The position numbers and the translations under genes were made by a program. This document shows positions 44,839 to 53,575 of a DNA stretch of 64,000 nucleotides, one piece after another (position 1 is the stretch's first letter; each line of letters begins with the position of its first letter). The DNA lies in NCBI RefSeq assembly GCF_014205225.1, contig NZ_JACHNB010000001.1, positions 3,453,501 to 3,517,500 on the forward strand, given 5' to 3'. Origin of the DNA: Actinoplanes octamycinicus (GTDB lineage Bacteria > Actinomycetota > Actinomycetes > Mycobacteriales > Micromonosporaceae). The notes beneath the pieces are model-generated. The model saw nothing but the letters and a program-made list of their open reading frames with translations, ran no database searches and was not told the origin of the DNA.

Positions 44839-47800
44839 GTGACCGTCACCATCGTCAAGCGCCCCCCGCGCCGTCCGGCGCCGGTGATGCCCTCCGGCGA
44901 GGTGCTGCTCGATCCGCCGCCGGAGGTCCCGCCCCCGGCCGGCAAGGGCTGGACCCGGATGCTCATGGTGCTGCCGATGGGCGCCGGCGCGGCCGCGATG
45001 GGCCTGATGATGAGCCGGCAGGGCGGCGGCGCGCTGACCTACGTCGCCGGCGCGATGTACGGCGTCTCCATCCTCGGCATGATCGCGATGATGGCGACCA
45101 ACACCTCGGGCCCCGGCAAGCGCGAGATGATCGAGTCCCGCCGGCAGTACCTGCGGCACCTCTCCCAGCTCCGCGCCCAGCTGCGGAACACGATCCGGCA
45201 GCAGCGCGAGGCGCTCTACTACCGCAACCCCGACCCGGCCACCCTGTGGACCTTCGCCGACAGCGGCCGGCTGTGGGAGCGGCGCCGGGGCGACGCCGAC
45301 TTCACCGTGGTCCGGATCGCGGTCGGCGTGCAGGAGGTGGCGACCCGCCTGGTCCCGCCGCAGACCCGCCCGGTCGACGAGCTGGAGCCGCTCTGCGCGA
45401 TGGCGCTGCGCAAGTTCGTCAACACCTACTCGGTGGTCCCGGACCTGCCGGTCTCGGTCGCCCTGCGCGACTTCTCACACATCTACCTGCGCGGCTCCGA
45501 CCAGGCGGTGCACGACTTCACCCGGGCCCTGGTCGCCCAGATCGCCACCTTCCACGCCCCCGACGACCTGCGCGTCGGCGTCTGCGTGCCGGACCACCAG
45601 CGGCCCTGGTGGGAGTGGGCGAAATGGCTGCCGCACGCCCAGCACCCGGACAAGACCGACGCGGTCGGCCCGGTCCGGCTGGTCGCGCCGAGCGTCCCGG
45701 CGCTCGAGGCGATGCTCGACGACGTGCTGGTCAACCGGTCCCGGTTCGACCCGTCCGGCCCGCCGCCCGGCGGCCCGCACGTCGTGGTGATCATCGACGG
45801 CGGCTCGACGGCCGGCTCCGACCACCTGATGACCGAGGGCGGGGTCGCCGGCGTCACCATCCTCGACCTGTCCGTCCCGCCGCCCCGGCTGCTCGACGAC
45901 AGCTCGGTGGTCCTGGAGATCGCCCCGGACGGGACCATCACCGGCACCACCATGGACGGGTCCACCGAGGTGGGACGGGCCGACGCGCTCGGCATGGCGG
46001 AGATCGAGGTGCTCTCCCGGGAGCTGGCGCCGCTGCGGCTCTCCGCCGCCACCTTCGGCGACCAGCCGGCCATCTCGCAGGACATGGGGCTGGCCGAGCT
46101 GCTCGAGCAGGACGATCCGTACCAGATCGACCTGGAGACGCTCTGGGCCGGCCGGCCCAACCGGGACCGGCTGCGGGTGCCGATCGGGATCGGCGTCGAC
46201 GGCCGCCCGGTCGAGCTGGACCTCAAGGAGTCGGCGCAGGACGGCATGGGCCCGCACGGCCTGCTGATCGGCGCCACCGGGTCCGGCAAGTCGGAGCTGC
46301 TGCGCACCCTGGTGGTGGCGCTGGCGCTGACCCACAACCCGGAGATCCTCAACTTCGTGCTGGTCGACTACAAGGGCGGCGCGACCTTCGCCTCGCTCGA
46401 CCGGCTGCCGCACACCGCCGCGATGATCACCAACCTGCAGGATGAGCAACCCCTGGTCGACCGGATGCTCGGCGCCATCCAGGGCGAGCTGACCCGCCGC
46501 CAGGAGCTGCTGCGCAAAGCCGGCAACTACGCCTCGCAGCGCGACTACGAGCGGGCCCGGGCGGCCGGGGTGCCGCTCGCCCCGCTGCCCAGCCTGGTGC
46601 TGATCGTCGACGAGTTCTCCGAGCTGCTCGCCGACCGGCCGGACTTCATCGACATGTTCGTCCAGATCGGCCGGGTCGGCCGGTCGCTCGGCATCCATCT
46701 GCTGCTCGCCTCGCAGAAACTGGACGAGGGCCGGCTGCGCGGGCTGGAGTCGCACCTGTCGTACCGGATCGGTCTGCGCACCTTCTCCTCGATGGAGAGC
46801 CGCGCGGTCCTCGGCGTGCCGGACGCCTACGAGCTGCCGCACCACCCCGGCCACGGCTACCTGCGGGCCGGCACCGACGGCCTGGTCCGGCTCAAGGCGG
46901 CGTACGTGTCCGGCGCGGTCCGCAAGGAGGGCATCGTCGCGGCCGGCGGCACCCGGGCCGGCAGCCCGATCCGCGAGTTCAGCACCTACTACTCCTCGCC
47001 GGTCCAGGAAGAGCGCCCGGAGCCGGAGGAGGCCGGCCAGGAGGTCGAGGAGAAGGTGCAGGGCGACACCCTGATGGACGTCCTGGCCCGGCAGATGGAG
47101 GGTCGCGGCACCCCGGCGCACGAGGTGTGGCTGCCCCCGCTGGACAAGGCGCCCACCCTCGGCCAGATGCTGCCGCCGGTCATCTCGATGCCGGACCGGG
47201 GGCTCGCGGTCGACGCGGCCGAGCGGTTCGGCACCCTGCACGCCCTGGTCGGCATCATCGACAAGCCGTTCGACCAGCGCCGCGATCCGATGTGGCTGGA
47301 CCTGTCCGGCGCGTCCGGCAACCTGCTGGTGGTCGGCGGCTCGCAGTCCGGCAAGTCCAACCTGCTGCGCACCCTGATCACCAGCCTGGCGCTCACCCAC
47401 ACTCCGCGTGAGGTGCAGTTCTACGGCCTCGACTTCGGTGGTGGCCCGCTCAGCGCGCTCACCGACCTGCCGCACGTCGGCGGCGTCGCCACCCGCCGCG
47501 ACGTGGACCGGGTGCGCCGGACGATCGCCGAGGTGCACGGGCTGATGCGGATCCGCGAGGACCTGTTCGCCCAGCAGAACGTGGAGGGCATGGCCGCCTA
47601 CCGGCGGGCCAAGGCCCAGGGACGGTACGCCGAGGACCCGTTCGGCGACGTGTTCCTGATCGTCGACGGCTGGTCCACGATGCGCGCCGAGTTCGAGGAC
47701 CTGGAGCCCACGGTCAACGAGCTGGCCAACCGGGGACTCGGCTTCGGCATCCACGTGGTCGCCGCGACGAACCGCTGGATGGACGTCCGCCCGCAGATCC

Positions 47801-48795
47801 GCGACGTCTTCGGCACCCGGGTCGAGCTGCGCCTCGGCGAGCCCAGCGACTCGCTGATCAACCGCCGCGAGGCGGTCAACGTGCCGGAGCAGTCCCCGGG
47901 GCACGGCCTCACCCCGGAGGGGCACCACTTCCTCGCCGCGCTGCCCCGCATCGACCGCGAGCAGCGCGCCGAGGACCTCGCCGAGGCGGTCGCCGAGCTG
48001 GTCAAACACGCCACCGAGCACTGGACCGGCCCGCCCGCGCCGCGGGTCCGGCTGCTGCCGCCGGAGCTGCCGTTCGAGATGCTCCCGCCGGCCCGCGGCC
48101 CGGTCGTCCCGGTCGGCATCGCCGAGACCGACCTGCAGCCGGTCTGGCTGGACTTCGACGCCGAGCCGCACGCCCTGCTCTTCGGCGACATCGAGAGCGG
48201 CAAGAGCTCGTTCCTGCGCAGCCTGGCCAAGTCGATCGTGGCCGGGAACAGCCCGGCCGAGGCCCGGGTGCTCTGCGTCGACCTGCGGCGCAGCCTGCTC
48301 GGCTGCGTCCCGGCCGAGAACACCATCGGGTACGGCACCTCCCACCAGGTCACCGCCGACCTGATCAAACAGGTCGTGGTGGTGATGCGGGAGCGCCTCC
48401 CCGGCCCGGACGTCACCCCGGAGATGCTGGCCAACCGCAGCTGGTGGAAAGGCCCCCAGCTCTACGTCCTGGTCGACGACTACGACCTGGTCGCCGCCGC
48501 CGCGCAGAACCCGCTGCTGCCCCTGCTGGAGTTCCTCCCGCAGGCCCGCGACATCGGCCTGCACCTGGTGATCACCCGCCGGATCGGCGGCGCCGCCCGC
48601 GCCATGTTCGACCCGGTCATCGGCCGGATCCGCGAGCTGGCCTCGCCGGGCATCATGATGTCCGGTCCGCGCGAGGAGGGCCCGCTGTTCGGCACCATGA
48701 AGCCTCAGGTGCTGCCGCCGGGCCGCGCTTGGATGATCACCCGGCGGCATGGGGCCCGGTTGGTCCAGCTCGCCTGGACCCCACCGGCCCGCTGA
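44839..48795 (+). CDS. eccC: EccC, FtsK/SpoIIIE-type ESX motor ATPase
   Basis: A full-length 1318-aa EccC with two N-terminal membrane segments (about 40-85), a DUF domain, and three ATPase domains. Walker A motifs are GATGSGKS (478-485), GGSQSGKS (833-840) and GDIESGKS (1116-1123). The first domain keeps the catalytic Glu in LIVDEFSE. The second (IVDGWST) and third (LVDDYDL) lack it, as usual for regulatory EccC domains. It recognises WXG100-type substrates through the last domain and powers transport. The GTG start follows GGGGAGAG. It stands as a single rightward gene between the leftward eccDB and hydrolase genes. Confidence 0.95.
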   Translation: MTVTIVKRPPRRPAPVMPSGEVLLDPPPEVPPPAGKGWTRMLMVLPMGAGAAAMGLMMSRQGGGALTYVAGAMYGVSILGMIAMMATNTSGPGKREMIESRRQYLRHLSQLRAQLRNTIRQQREALYYRNPDPATLWTFADSGRLWERRRGDADFTVVRIAVGVQEVATRLVPPQTRPVDELEPLCAMALRKFVNTYSVVPDLPVSVALRDFSHIYLRGSDQAVHDFTRALVAQIATFHAPDDLRVGVCVPDHQRPWWEWAKWLPHAQHPDKTDAVGPVRLVAPSVPALEAMLDDVLVNRSRFDPSGPPPGGPHVVVIIDGGSTAGSDHLMTEGGVAGVTILDLSVPPPRLLDDSSVVLEIAPDGTITGTTMDGSTEVGRADALGMAEIEVLSRELAPLRLSAATFGDQPAISQDMGLAELLEQDDPYQIDLETLWAGRPNRDRLRVPIGIGVDGRPVELDLKESAQDGMGPHGLLIGATGSGKSELLRTLVVALALTHNPEILNFVLVDYKGGATFASLDRLPHTAAMITNLQDEQPLVDRMLGAIQGELTRRQELLRKAGNYASQRDYERARAAGVPLAPLPSLVLIVDEFSELLADRPDFIDMFVQIGRVGRSLGIHLLLASQKLDEGRLRGLESHLSYRIGLRTFSSMESRAVLGVPDAYELPHHPGHGYLRAGTDGLVRLKAAYVSGAVRKEGIVAAGGTRAGSPIREFSTYYSSPVQEERPEPEEAGQEVEEKVQGDTLMDVLARQMEGRGTPAHEVWLPPLDKAPTLGQMLPPVISMPDRGLAVDAAERFGTLHALVGIIDKPFDQRRDPMWLDLSGASGNLLVVGGSQSGKSNLLRTLITSLALTHTPREVQFYGLDFGGGPLSALTDLPHVGGVATRRDVDRVRRTIAEVHGLMRIREDLFAQQNVEGMAAYRRAKAQGRYAEDPFGDVFLIVDGWSTMRAEFEDLEPTVNELANRGLGFGIHVVAATNRWMDVRPQIRDVFGTRVELRLGEPSDSLINRREAVNVPEQSPGHGLTPEGHHFLAALPRIDREQRAEDLAEAVAELVKHATEHWTGPPAPRVRLLPPELPFEMLPPARGPVVPVGIAETDLQPVWLDFDAEPHALLFGDIESGKSSFLRSLAKSIVAGNSPAEARVLCVDLRRSLLGCVPAENTIGYGTSHQVTADLIKQVVVVMRERLPGPDVTPEMLANRSWWKGPQLYVLVDDYDLVAAAAQNPLLPLLEFLPQARDIGLHLVITRRIGGAARAMFDPVIGRIRELASPGIMMSGPREEGPLFGTMKPQVLPPGRAWMITRRHGARLVQLAWTPPAR

Positions 48796-48826
48796 TCTCC
48801 CCTCGTCCATCGGTCGGTCGGTGCTG

Positions 48827-49633
48827 TCACCGATCGGCGGCGACTTCGCGGACGGCTGCGGCGATGGCCGGGAAGTCTTTGCGCAAGATCGCACCGTGGT
48901 TGCTGGAGACCTTGGCGCTGATCCGGATCTTCGGGTTGCGGGCGACCACGGCGTCGAGGCCGGCCCGGATCCGTTCCTGCTCGTCGCCGCGGCTGCCGAA
49001 GGAGGAACCGGAGGCGAGCACGTACCGAGTCGGGACGCTGATGCGGTCCAGTACCGGGCCCAGCTCGCTCTCCCGGGCGATCCTGCCGAGTTCGATGTTG
49101 GACTCGGCCTGCTGCTCGGCGCTCATCCGGGGGACCAGGCCGGTCGGGCGCAGCAGCGGCGCGAACCACCCGATCCGGCGGAACAGCTTCCGGATCCGCA
49201 CCTCCATGGCCTCGTCCAGCCAGTCGAAGGGCTGCGCGCCGTCGACCAGGACCGCGCCGATGGTGCGGTCCGGGTTCCGACTGGCCCAGTGCGCTCCGAC
49301 GAACGCGCCGTAGGACCATCCCACCACCACCGCCCGCTCCACACCGCGGGCCGCGAGCACGGCATCGACGTCCCGGACGGCGGCCTCGAACGAATAGTCC
49401 GCGGACAGTTTCGACTTCTTGCCACGGGCCCGTTCGTCGTATGTGATGTGCCGCCACTCCGGTCCCAGCTCGGCGGTCAGATGACGCCAGTAGCTCTGGG
49501 TGGCGAACTGCCCGTTGAGGTAGATCACCGGGGTCCCGGAGCCACCGGTGTCGGTGACGGCCAGGGCGGTGTCGTCGACCGGGATCATTCCGGTCCATGC
49601 CGAGGGGGTCCGGGAAGCGCTGTTCTTCGTCAT
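48827..49633 (-). CDS. Alpha/beta hydrolase
   Basis: A 268-aa hydrolase-fold protein: oxyanion-strand VIYLNGQFATQSYW, nucleophile elbow VGWSYGAFVG (Ser of GxSxG) and a terminal catalytic His in SSNHGAI. A cap region rich in Arg and Leu lies between. The ATG at 49633 was chosen because AGGTGAAAAG precedes it. The family includes esterases, peroxidases and epoxide hydrolases, so the substrate is unknown. It converges on eccC and lies upstream of the eccE cluster; it may be a passenger rather than part of the secretion system. Confidence 0.8.
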   Translation of the reverse strand: MTKNSASRTPSAWTGMIPVDDTALAVTDTGGSGTPVIYLNGQFATQSYWRHLTAELGPEWRHITYDERARGKKSKLSADYSFEAAVRDVDAVLAARGVERAVVVGWSYGAFVGAHWASRNPDRTIGAVLVDGAQPFDWLDEAMEVRIRKLFRRIGWFAPLLRPTGLVPRMSAEQQAESNIELGRIARESELGPVLDRISVPTRYVLASGSSFGSRGDEQERIRAGLDAVVARNPKIRISAKVSSNHGAILRKDFPAIAAAVREVAADR

Positions 49634-49743
49634 CTTTTCACCTGTCCAAACCGGAGTGTGGGTGTCGGCTCCTGCGGGTTCCGCCGGGGAAGGGGCGGAA
49701 GGGCGGTCGATGGGCCCGGCCACCCGGCCGGGCCCACCGACCG

Positions 49744-50412
49744 TCAGAGGCTGCGGGCGGTGATGTCGCCGTACGACGTGGTGGCGTGAATGTCGAGCTC
49801 GGCGCTGCCGTCGTTCTTGAGGGTGTTGCTGATCCGGCCGTAGGAGGTGCCGGCGTCCAGGGCGGCCGAGACGCCGTGCGCGGCGGCGACCGAGATGCTG
49901 CCGGACTGGGTGTTCAGCACGACGGTGCCGCGCTTGGCCTCGGCGATCCGGATGTCGCCGCGGGTGGTGGTGATCTCGGCCGGGCCGTTGAGGCAGCCCA
50001 CCTCGACGTCGCCGTCCACCGCGGTCAGGCGGATGCCGGTGGCCTCGTCGATCTTGATTTGGCGGTAGGCGCCGTCGAACGCGAGGTTTCCCAGCCGGCC
50101 GACGCCGCGGAGCTCGGTGGCGGCGGCGGTGGCCTCGACGTGCGAACCGGCCGGCAGCTGCACGGTGATCTCCAGGGAACCGGACGAGCCGAGAAGCTGA
50201 TTCTTGGCTTCGGGAGCGCGAACCCGCAGGACGCCGTCGGTGTAGGTGACCGTGGTCTGTTCGGCGGCTTTGATGTCGCGGCTTTTGCCGGGGTTCGCCG
50301 GCCGCACCTCGACGGTGGTGTCGGCGCGGTCGGCGGCGATGAGCTGAACTCGCCCGGCCGGAACGTCCAGGACGGCGGAGATCGGGGCCGGGGTAGCGAA
50401 CTTCTGCATCAT
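49744..50412 (-). CDS. DUF4097-family beta-strand repeat protein
   Basis: A 222-aa protein made of short repeating beta-strands (GRVQLIAADRADTTVEV, EITTTRGDIRIAEAKRGTV, SGSISVAAAHGVSAALDAGT), the pattern of the DUF4097 'adhesin-like' beta-solenoid family. There is no signal peptide, so it is probably cytosolic. These genes usually neighbour a regulator; none is adjacent here, but the AT-rich upstream region carries a perfect 16-bp palindrome and TTGCAAC repeats. The start is the first of two adjacent ATGs (50412), 3 nt after GGAGAG. Function is unknown. Confidence 0.75.
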   Translation of the reverse strand: MMQKFATPAPISAVLDVPAGRVQLIAADRADTTVEVRPANPGKSRDIKAAEQTTVTYTDGVLRVRAPEAKNQLLGSSGSLEITVQLPAGSHVEATAAATELRGVGRLGNLAFDGAYRQIKIDEATGIRLTAVDGDVEVGCLNGPAEITTTRGDIRIAEAKRGTVVLNTQSGSISVAAAHGVSAALDAGTSYGRISNTLKNDGSAELDIHATTSYGDITARSL

Positions 50413-50700
50413 GCTCTCCAGTGCTCGTTTCTCGTTTCTGATAGAAGAAACGCTACGTTGCGTTCGAGCATCATGCAACAAGCTTGTTGCTTAAGAGTTG
50501 GGTCTTAGCAGTTCAACGGCATGAATTCGTTGCAACGGCACAGGATTGATTGCAACGGTCGGAGCAGGGGTCTGTTGCATTAAGCGGAATGAACGCTATC
50601 TGCGCACAGCGCGGACGCACGAAGGCCCGCGGCGTGGTGCGGTGTCATGGAACGGGGCGCGCTGGGCCCGGTGCGGAGCGGCAGGGCGAGGCGGGGTGCG
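50413..50700. promoter_or_regulatory. AT-rich intergenic region with palindrome and GTTGCAA-type repeats
   Basis: The 288-bp gap is clearly less GC-rich than its surroundings. It contains the perfect palindrome GCAACAAGCTTGTTGC (50475-50490), the palindrome CGTTGCAACG (50528-50537), another TTGCAACG at 50550-50557 and GTTGCAT near 50574. Repeated half-sites around one axis suggest a multi-site operator for a TetR/LacI-like dimer controlling the DUF4097 gene. No gene is visible in the gap. Confidence 0.5.
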
Positions 50701-52080
50701 TCAGCGGCGGGGGAGGCCGACGAACTGCTGCTCGGTCTGGGTCTGGGCCAGGAACAAGTAGCGGTCGGTGCCCTCGCCGATCACGGCCAGCATGTCGTCG
50801 GCCATGAACTGGAGGAACTGGCTGCTGTGCGGGCGCAGCTTGAGGGCCGAGGCGGCCAGGGCCGACTCGTCGCCGCCGAGACGTTGCAGGAGGGCCAGCT
50901 GGGCGTCCTGCAGGGCGGCCAGGCCGGGGCGGTCGAGCTGGCGCAGGATGGTCAGCTGGGTGCGCCACGGGCCGAGCGGCGGGGTGGTCGCCGGGCCGGT
51001 CATGCCCAGGTCGTAGACGGCCAGGGTGGGGGTCTGCGCGGTGCCGTTGAGCTGGACGCCCTGGTCGCTGCTGTGCACGGTGAGGCGGTTGTACTGCCCG
51101 GTGGCGCGCTCGCCGAAGCCGGCCCAGGCGCGCGGCTCGGTGGTCACCACGACCACCCGGGCGCCCAGCGCGAAGGCTCGGAAGATCAGCAGCTGGGCCG
51201 CCCAGACGCCGCCGACCAGGGCGATCCGGACCGGCTCCGGGGCGAACAGGTGCAGCGGGACCGGGGCGTGCTGGCGGTCCCGGCCGAGCACCAGGCCGGC
51301 GCCGGCGGACGGCGCGACGGTCACCCGGCGCAGCGTCTTGCGGGAGATCGCGTGCCAGCCGATGTGCAGCGGCGACGTCTTGCCGGACGGGCCGGTGCGG
51401 GCCTCGTCCTCCGGAGCCGGCTCGTCGGGCGGGGTGTCATCCGGCCAGCCGTGCGCGGCGGCGGCCATCGCCCGGCCCTGCGGCCCGGCCAGCGGCGCCG
51501 ACGTCAGCTGCGGGGCGGCCAGGCGCCGGCCGGCAGCCTCGGCGCCGCCCTGCTGCTGCCCCTGCTGGGCCGGCGACTGGACGGCCTGCCCCTGAAAGGC
51601 CTGCACGACCTGCCCCTGAGGCGCCTGCACGGGCTGCCCCTGAAACGGCTGAACAACATGCCCCTGAGCAGGCTGCCCCTGAAACGGCTGCGCCTGCCCC
51701 TGAGCGGCCTGGCCCTGGAACGGCTGGGCCTGCCCCTGAGCGGGCTGGCCCTGGAACAGCGGAGCCTGCCCCTGGACGGGCTGGCCCTGGAACGGCTGGA
51801 TCGGCTGCGCCGGCATCGGGCTCACGGCCTGCGACGGCGGCGTCTGCGCGGCATACTGCCCCGGCGGCCCATAGGGCTCCTGCGCCGGGTACTGCTGCTG
51901 CGCGAACTGCCCCGGCGGCGGCGGGAACTGCCCCTGCGGCCGCACCGATGCCCGGGCCACCGCCTGCGGCGGGAAGACGGCCGGAGGCGGAGGCAACGGC
52001 TGCTGTTGCTGCTGCTCGTCCTCGGCGGGCTGCTGCGGAGGGTACGGCCGCCAGGCCCCCTCCCGGTCCGGATGTGTCAT
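50701..52080 (-). CDS. EccE-linked cytosolic protein with Gln/Pro repeat N-terminus
   Basis: A 459-aa protein. Residues about 1-215 are Pro/Gln-rich and include tandem QPFQGQPAQGQ-like units encoded by short DNA repeats at about 51560-51810. The C-terminal domain (about 245-459) is globular. It has HIGWHAISRKTLRRV, a P-loop-like-position strand VRIALVGGVWAAQLLIFRAF without a Walker lysine, and GARVVVVTTEPRAWAGFG, reminiscent of a degenerate FtsK/EccC-like fold. The ATG overlaps the eccE stop (ATGA). Proteins at this position in actinobacterial ESX loci are conserved but uncharacterised. Confidence 0.65.
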   Translation of the reverse strand: MTHPDREGAWRPYPPQQPAEDEQQQQQPLPPPPAVFPPQAVARASVRPQGQFPPPPGQFAQQQYPAQEPYGPPGQYAAQTPPSQAVSPMPAQPIQPFQGQPVQGQAPLFQGQPAQGQAQPFQGQAAQGQAQPFQGQPAQGHVVQPFQGQPVQAPQGQVVQAFQGQAVQSPAQQGQQQGGAEAAGRRLAAPQLTSAPLAGPQGRAMAAAAHGWPDDTPPDEPAPEDEARTGPSGKTSPLHIGWHAISRKTLRRVTVAPSAGAGLVLGRDRQHAPVPLHLFAPEPVRIALVGGVWAAQLLIFRAFALGARVVVVTTEPRAWAGFGERATGQYNRLTVHSSDQGVQLNGTAQTPTLAVYDLGMTGPATTPPLGPWRTQLTILRQLDRPGLAALQDAQLALLQRLGGDESALAASALKLRPHSSQFLQFMADDMLAVIGEGTDRYLFLAQTQTEQQFVGLPRR

Positions 52081-53519
52081 CCCGCCCCACCTCCGGTCGG
52101 CGCCGTGGCATAGGTGGCCGGCCCGTGCTCCCCGTCCAGCGGCTCCAGCTCGGCCCCGACCCGCCGCACCCCGTCGACCAGCACCCGGTCGAGCGCGCCC
52201 AAATCGGCGTCGGGCCGGGTGGCCAGCCGGATGAAGGCCCGCACCGCCACGTCGTCCCCGTCGGCCGCCGCGTTCAGCACCAGCGCCACGCTGGTCTGCG
52301 CGGCGGGCGCGGTGGCCGCCCAGGCGAACAACGAACCGATCTCCCCGGCCGAGGTGGGCCAGGTCTTCAACCAGTACGTCCGGTGCACCAGGCGGGCCGA
52401 CCGCCAGTGCGTCCAGTCCTCGTCGACCTGCGAGCCCTCGGCCAGCGCGCCGGCCTCGACGTCGCAGGACCGGGCCAGCGCGGCCAGCAGCTCGTCGGCG
52501 TCCAGCACCCGGCAGCCGATCCCGACCCGGCGCAGGCTGGTCGCCACCTTGCGGCCCAGGCCGGCCACCAGCGCGGCGGCCGCCTCCAGGTCGGCGGTGT
52601 GGTCGTGGAGCGCCTCGGCCAGCACCCGGGCGTCGACCCGGACGCTGATCGTCGACTCCCGGTGCGCCGGGACCGGCTCCGGGCTGAGCGACTCGACCAG
52701 CTGCCGATAGGACGACCCGGCCGGCGACGCGGCGTGCACGTCCGGGCTGGGCGCCGGCACGGTGTGCGTGACCAGCTCCAGCACCACGCCCGGTTGCTCG
52801 GTCGCGGCGAGCACGCTGACCAGCGCGTCCAGTGGGATCGGGGCGCCGTCGTGGTGCATCGGGGCGGTCGGGGTGAGGGCCACCACGCTGAACCAGCCGG
52901 CCTCGTCCTTGGCCACCCCGGCTTTCGCCCCGTCCTGCGCGGTCATGTCGCGGACCGCCAGGCCGGGCGCGATGGTGCGGAGCGCGGCCAGCACCGGGCC
53001 GCTGCCGGTCTCCAGGGTGGCCGCCCGGCGCCGGGCGTGCGCCCGGGCCACCTGCCGGTGCTCCAGCCACCAGCGGCCGCGCTGCCGGGCGAAGAAGACC
53101 ACGATCAGGACCAGGCCGCAGGCGCCGACCACGAGTGCGGGCAGCAGCCCCTGGATCGCCGCGGCCACGGTGGCCAGCACGGCCAGCTCGGCGACCACGA
53201 TCTGGGTGAGGCTGACCGGGCCGACCTGGCCGCGGCGCGGGATCGCCCGGACCCCGGCGTCGCCGGCCGCGCCGGCCGGGCTGGGCGGTGGCGGCGCGGG
53301 GTGCCGCTGCGGCGCGGGCGCGGCGGCGGGTGGCTGCGGGGAGCCGGCGGCCGGCACCTGGACGCTGCCCCGCGCCTGGGTGCTGACCCGGCGCAGGGGG
53401 GTGGCCGCGGCGGTGGCGTGGGCCTGCGCCGGCGCGGCCGGCACCGCCGGGGGCGGGGCGGGCTGAGGCTGCGGCGCAGCGGCGCCGTACGCCGGCCCCG
53501 GGTAGCCGTCAGGGTTCAC
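52077..53519 (-). CDS. eccE: EccE, ESX core membrane-complex component
   Basis: A 480-aa protein with a long Pro/Ala-rich N-terminal extension (1-90) before two adjacent membrane helices (about 103-145; IVVAELAVLATVAAAIQGLL, then VLIVVFFARQRGRWW). The EccE domain follows, with conserved strands and the RRAATLETGSGPVLAALR region. EccE lies at the edge of the ESX core and binds EccC and the mycosin. The GTG at 53519 follows GGGGAGG. It is first in a leftward two-gene unit with the Gln/Pro-repeat protein (4-nt overlap). Confidence 0.85.
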   Translation of the reverse strand: MNPDGYPGPAYGAAAPQPQPAPPPAVPAAPAQAHATAAATPLRRVSTQARGSVQVPAAGSPQPPAAAPAPQRHPAPPPPSPAGAAGDAGVRAIPRRGQVGPVSLTQIVVAELAVLATVAAAIQGLLPALVVGACGLVLIVVFFARQRGRWWLEHRQVARAHARRRAATLETGSGPVLAALRTIAPGLAVRDMTAQDGAKAGVAKDEAGWFSVVALTPTAPMHHDGAPIPLDALVSVLAATEQPGVVLELVTHTVPAPSPDVHAASPAGSSYRQLVESLSPEPVPAHRESTISVRVDARVLAEALHDHTADLEAAAALVAGLGRKVATSLRRVGIGCRVLDADELLAALARSCDVEAGALAEGSQVDEDWTHWRSARLVHRTYWLKTWPTSAGEIGSLFAWAATAPAAQTSVALVLNAAADGDDVAVRAFIRLATRPDADLGALDRVLVDGVRRVGAELEPLDGEHGPATYATAPTGGGAG

Positions 53520-53575
53520 CGCTGCCTCCCCGTCCCCCGCGATAGAGAGCCCATTCTATGTGCTGCCCCCGACAA

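Noticed and set aside
50546..50761. Short rightward frames in the AT-rich gap upstream of the DUF4097 gene
   Set aside because: No ribosome site, atypical composition and no recognisable motif; the region is better explained as regulatory.
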